A stretch of DNA of 64,000 nucleotides, from NCBI GenBank assembly GCA_000170815.1, contig ABCO01000001.1, forward strand, positions 434,001 through 498,000, read 5' to 3'. Under the pieces are notes generated by a model. That model made no database searches, was not told the origin of the DNA, and saw nothing but the letters and a program-made list of their open reading frames with translations. Position numbers and translations under genes: made by a program. This document shows positions 63,816 to 64,000 of this stretch, piece by piece (position 1 is the first letter of the stretch; each line of letters opens with the position of its first letter). This stretch comes from an unidentified eubacterium SCB49 (GTDB taxonomy: Bacteria > Bacteroidota > Bacteroidia > Flavobacteriales > Flavobacteriaceae).

Positions 63816-64000
63816 TTATTCATCCCAGGTGTAGTTTTTCTTTTTTGCTTGACTTCGTAACGCTGTTAACATTGCGCTTTCAAGTCCGTTTTCTTTGTTT
63901 TTACTTTCTGTTGCAATAAAATCGCGTCTCTTTTTATTCAATGTTGCAATCTCTTTTTGGATTTTATTACGTTCTTCTTTTTTAAGATTTATATATTCTT
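63816..64000 (-). CDS. C-terminal end of an unrecognised gene (5' end outside window)
   Basis: Sixty codons are visible, running off the right edge, with the stop at 63816-63818. The visible part is charged and helical (KKEERNKIQKEIATLNKKRR, then ESKNKENGLESAMLTALRSQ) and ends KKKNYTWDE. The heptad-like Lys/Glu pattern suggests a coiled coil in the cytosol. I do not recognise the family from this piece. It is too short for the usual ORF cut-off and would be missed otherwise. Confidence 0.7.
   Translation of the reverse strand, partial: EYINLKKEERNKIQKEIATLNKKRRDFIATESKNKENGLESAMLTALRSQAKKKNYTWDE

Overview
The window is low-GC DNA from a gliding member of the Bacteroidota, most likely a marine Flavobacteriaceae species. 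The evidence is GldD and GldE, RemB, PorP/SprF, type IX secretion sorting domains of types A and B, a class-specific gene order (mutY-ssb-gldE-gldD), and repeated promoters of the Bacteroidota form (-33 TTTG or TTG, -7 TAnnTTTG, about 18-21 bp apart). It is a chromosomal housekeeping region. I see no rRNA, tRNA, CRISPR array, transposase or phage gene. Genus cannot be fixed by eye.

Layout. 1-3.9 kb: the 3' part of a serine hydrolase, an aldo/keto reductase and a secreted type A sorting-domain protein. 4-6 kb: atpD-atpC with a strong hairpin between them. 6-10.5 kb: small membrane proteins, a Coa1-like protein, an NfeD-like/flotillin pair and a small beta-barrel. 10.7-13.5 kb (minus): recX, rng, an overlooked 29-residue basic protein of AURKAIP1/COX24 type, and HU. 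13.6-17.1 kb: mutY, ssb, gldE, gldD. 17.2-24.4 kb (minus): a complete thiamine operon (thiS-thiC-tenI-like-thiD-thiE-thiG-thiH-thiF) behind a TPP riboswitch. 24.5-29 kb: a DMT exporter and two M16 peptidases (one catalytic, one inactive). 29.1-30.2 kb: rplU (with an extra C-terminal domain) and rpmA, followed by a candidate small RNA. 30.5-37 kb: a 1.8-kilo-residue repetitive adhesin with its PorP/SprF partner. 37.1-41.1 kb: an Nfu protein, a DUF255 thioredoxin-like lipoprotein and MscS.

41.1-48.9 kb (minus): a MacAB-TolC-like efflux operon with two permeases and two adaptors, ending in tsaB. 49.1-51.3 kb (minus): a small unit for cytochrome oxidase copper supply (a cysteine-free SCO-like protein, SCO, DUF420, a CxxC membrane protein). 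51.4-57.3 kb (minus): two tandem MBOAT + SGNH acyl-transfer cassettes. 57.3-60.5 kb (minus): ctaB, two subunit III genes and subunit IV of a heme-copper oxidase. 60.5-64 kb (minus): RemB with a TonB-C-like N-terminal domain, TonB, and the 3' end of an unrecognised gene.

The most unusual locus is 51.4-57.3 kb. The two MBOAT genes are about 99% identical over 1.17 kb (residues 1-390, two amino-acid differences), then drop abruptly to about 74% over the last 100 residues, while their SGNH partners share only short motifs. This looks like a duplicated cell-surface O-acylation module with one homogenised channel enzyme and two diversified transferases. It lies between oxidase genes and oxidase-assembly genes that I expect to be adjacent in relatives. 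Other points to check are the candidate sRNA at 30.25-30.33 kb, a recurring intergenic ATTTCCGAAGAAA-type motif inside the atpD promoter and near the oxidase promoter, and several perfect intercistronic hairpins.
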